Shown: positions 63,938-64,000 of the stretch, piece by piece
How positions within the stretch are numbered: position 1 is the stretch's first letter
Layout of the letters: every line of letters begins with the position of its first letter
DNA from: Ruminiclostridium cellulolyticum H10
GTDB taxonomy: Bacteria; Bacillota; Clostridia; Acetivibrionales; DSM-1351
Length of the DNA: 64,000 bases
NCBI RefSeq assembly: GCF_000022065.1
Contig: NC_011898.1
Span: 62,001 to 126,000 of the forward strand
Direction of reading: 5' to 3'
Position numbers and translations under genes: made by a program
Notes under the pieces: generated by a model
What the model was told of the DNA's origin: nothing
What the model saw: the letters and a program-made list of their open reading frames with translations, nothing else
The model's database searches: none

Positions 63938-64000
63938 ATGCACGAGATTTGCAGCTGTTGCCCAAGGCATTGCGGGATTGACAGAAATAGTGTGACTGGC
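63938..64000 (+). CDS. Radical SAM protein, first 21 codons (cut by window edge)
   Basis: The frame starts with ATG after GAGAGGGAA and reads MHEICSCCPRHCGIDRNSVT. The cysteine pattern CxCCPRxCxxxR is that of PflX-type radical SAM proteins (pyruvate-formate-lyase-activating-enzyme-like). The S-adenosylmethionine site CxxxCxxC lies beyond the window, so the assignment rests on this short piece. Confidence 0.7.
   Translation, partial: MHEICSCCPRHCGIDRNSVTG

Noticed and set aside
1-64000. CRISPR arrays, tRNA or rRNA genes
   Set aside because: No regularly spaced short repeats and no tRNA- or rRNA-like sequence were noticed; the three repeated leaders belong to flagellin units.

Overview
The window looks like chromosome from a low-GC, motile, Gram-positive Clostridia of the Ruminiclostridium / Clostridium cellulolyticum type (genus is inference). 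The reasons are AT-rich DNA, strong GGAGG ribosome sites with some TTG/GTG starts, an S-box in front of metK, SigD-type flagellar promoters, FliW/CsrA next to flagellin, and a clostridial rpsF-ssb-rpsR ... MazG-like-gdpP-rplI-dnaB core order.

Layout. 1-1650: start of glgB and an orphan xylose-binding-like lipoprotein, both on the minus strand. 1875-3372: rpsF-ssb-rpsR with its terminator. 3420-27834: a 25-kb accessory island. 28077-39366: a second, nearly identical rpsR with its own promoter and terminator, then a DUF2461 gene (minus strand) and housekeeping genes (DUF2007, pheA, MazG-like, gdpP, rplI, dnaB, tilS, hpt, ftsH). 39392-45246: thioesterase, S-box plus metK, a small membrane protein, recD2 and comF. 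45296-61180: a late flagellar cluster (YvyF-like, flgM, flgN, two flgK, flgL, DUF6470, fliW, csrA, three tandem flagellins, fliB, flaG, fliD, fliS, a second FlgN-like). 61279-64000: a secreted Kelch protein, a membrane-anchored alpha/beta hydrolase (minus strand) and the first codons of a radical-SAM gene.

The island lies between direct rpsR repeats. It holds an XRE regulator with operator-like repeats, an IS200-type element, and a cassette of MBL hydrolase, trypsin-like protease, small middle component, SMC/RecF-like ATPase and helicase-nuclease that resembles the ABC three-component (ABC-3C) conflict systems. It continues with three overlapping tyrosine recombinases plus a TnpC-like protein (Tn554/RIT-like mobility module), a PD-(D/E)XK + SEC-C protein, a SIR2-STAND protein (Avs5-like), a DUF4760-like membrane protein and a DUF2971 protein. 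This reads as a mobile defence island. The protease gene appears to carry a one-base frameshift.

Flagellar part. The three flagellin genes each have a SigD promoter and a conserved leader of about 120 nt. The leader carries a CsrA-type hairpin with an AAGGAA loop, a GGAGGA site over the ribosome site, and a possible pseudoknot that would compete with the hairpin. Remnants of the fliB 5' end sit between the flagellin copies and show how the array was duplicated. The first FlgK carries an inserted von Willebrand A-like domain.
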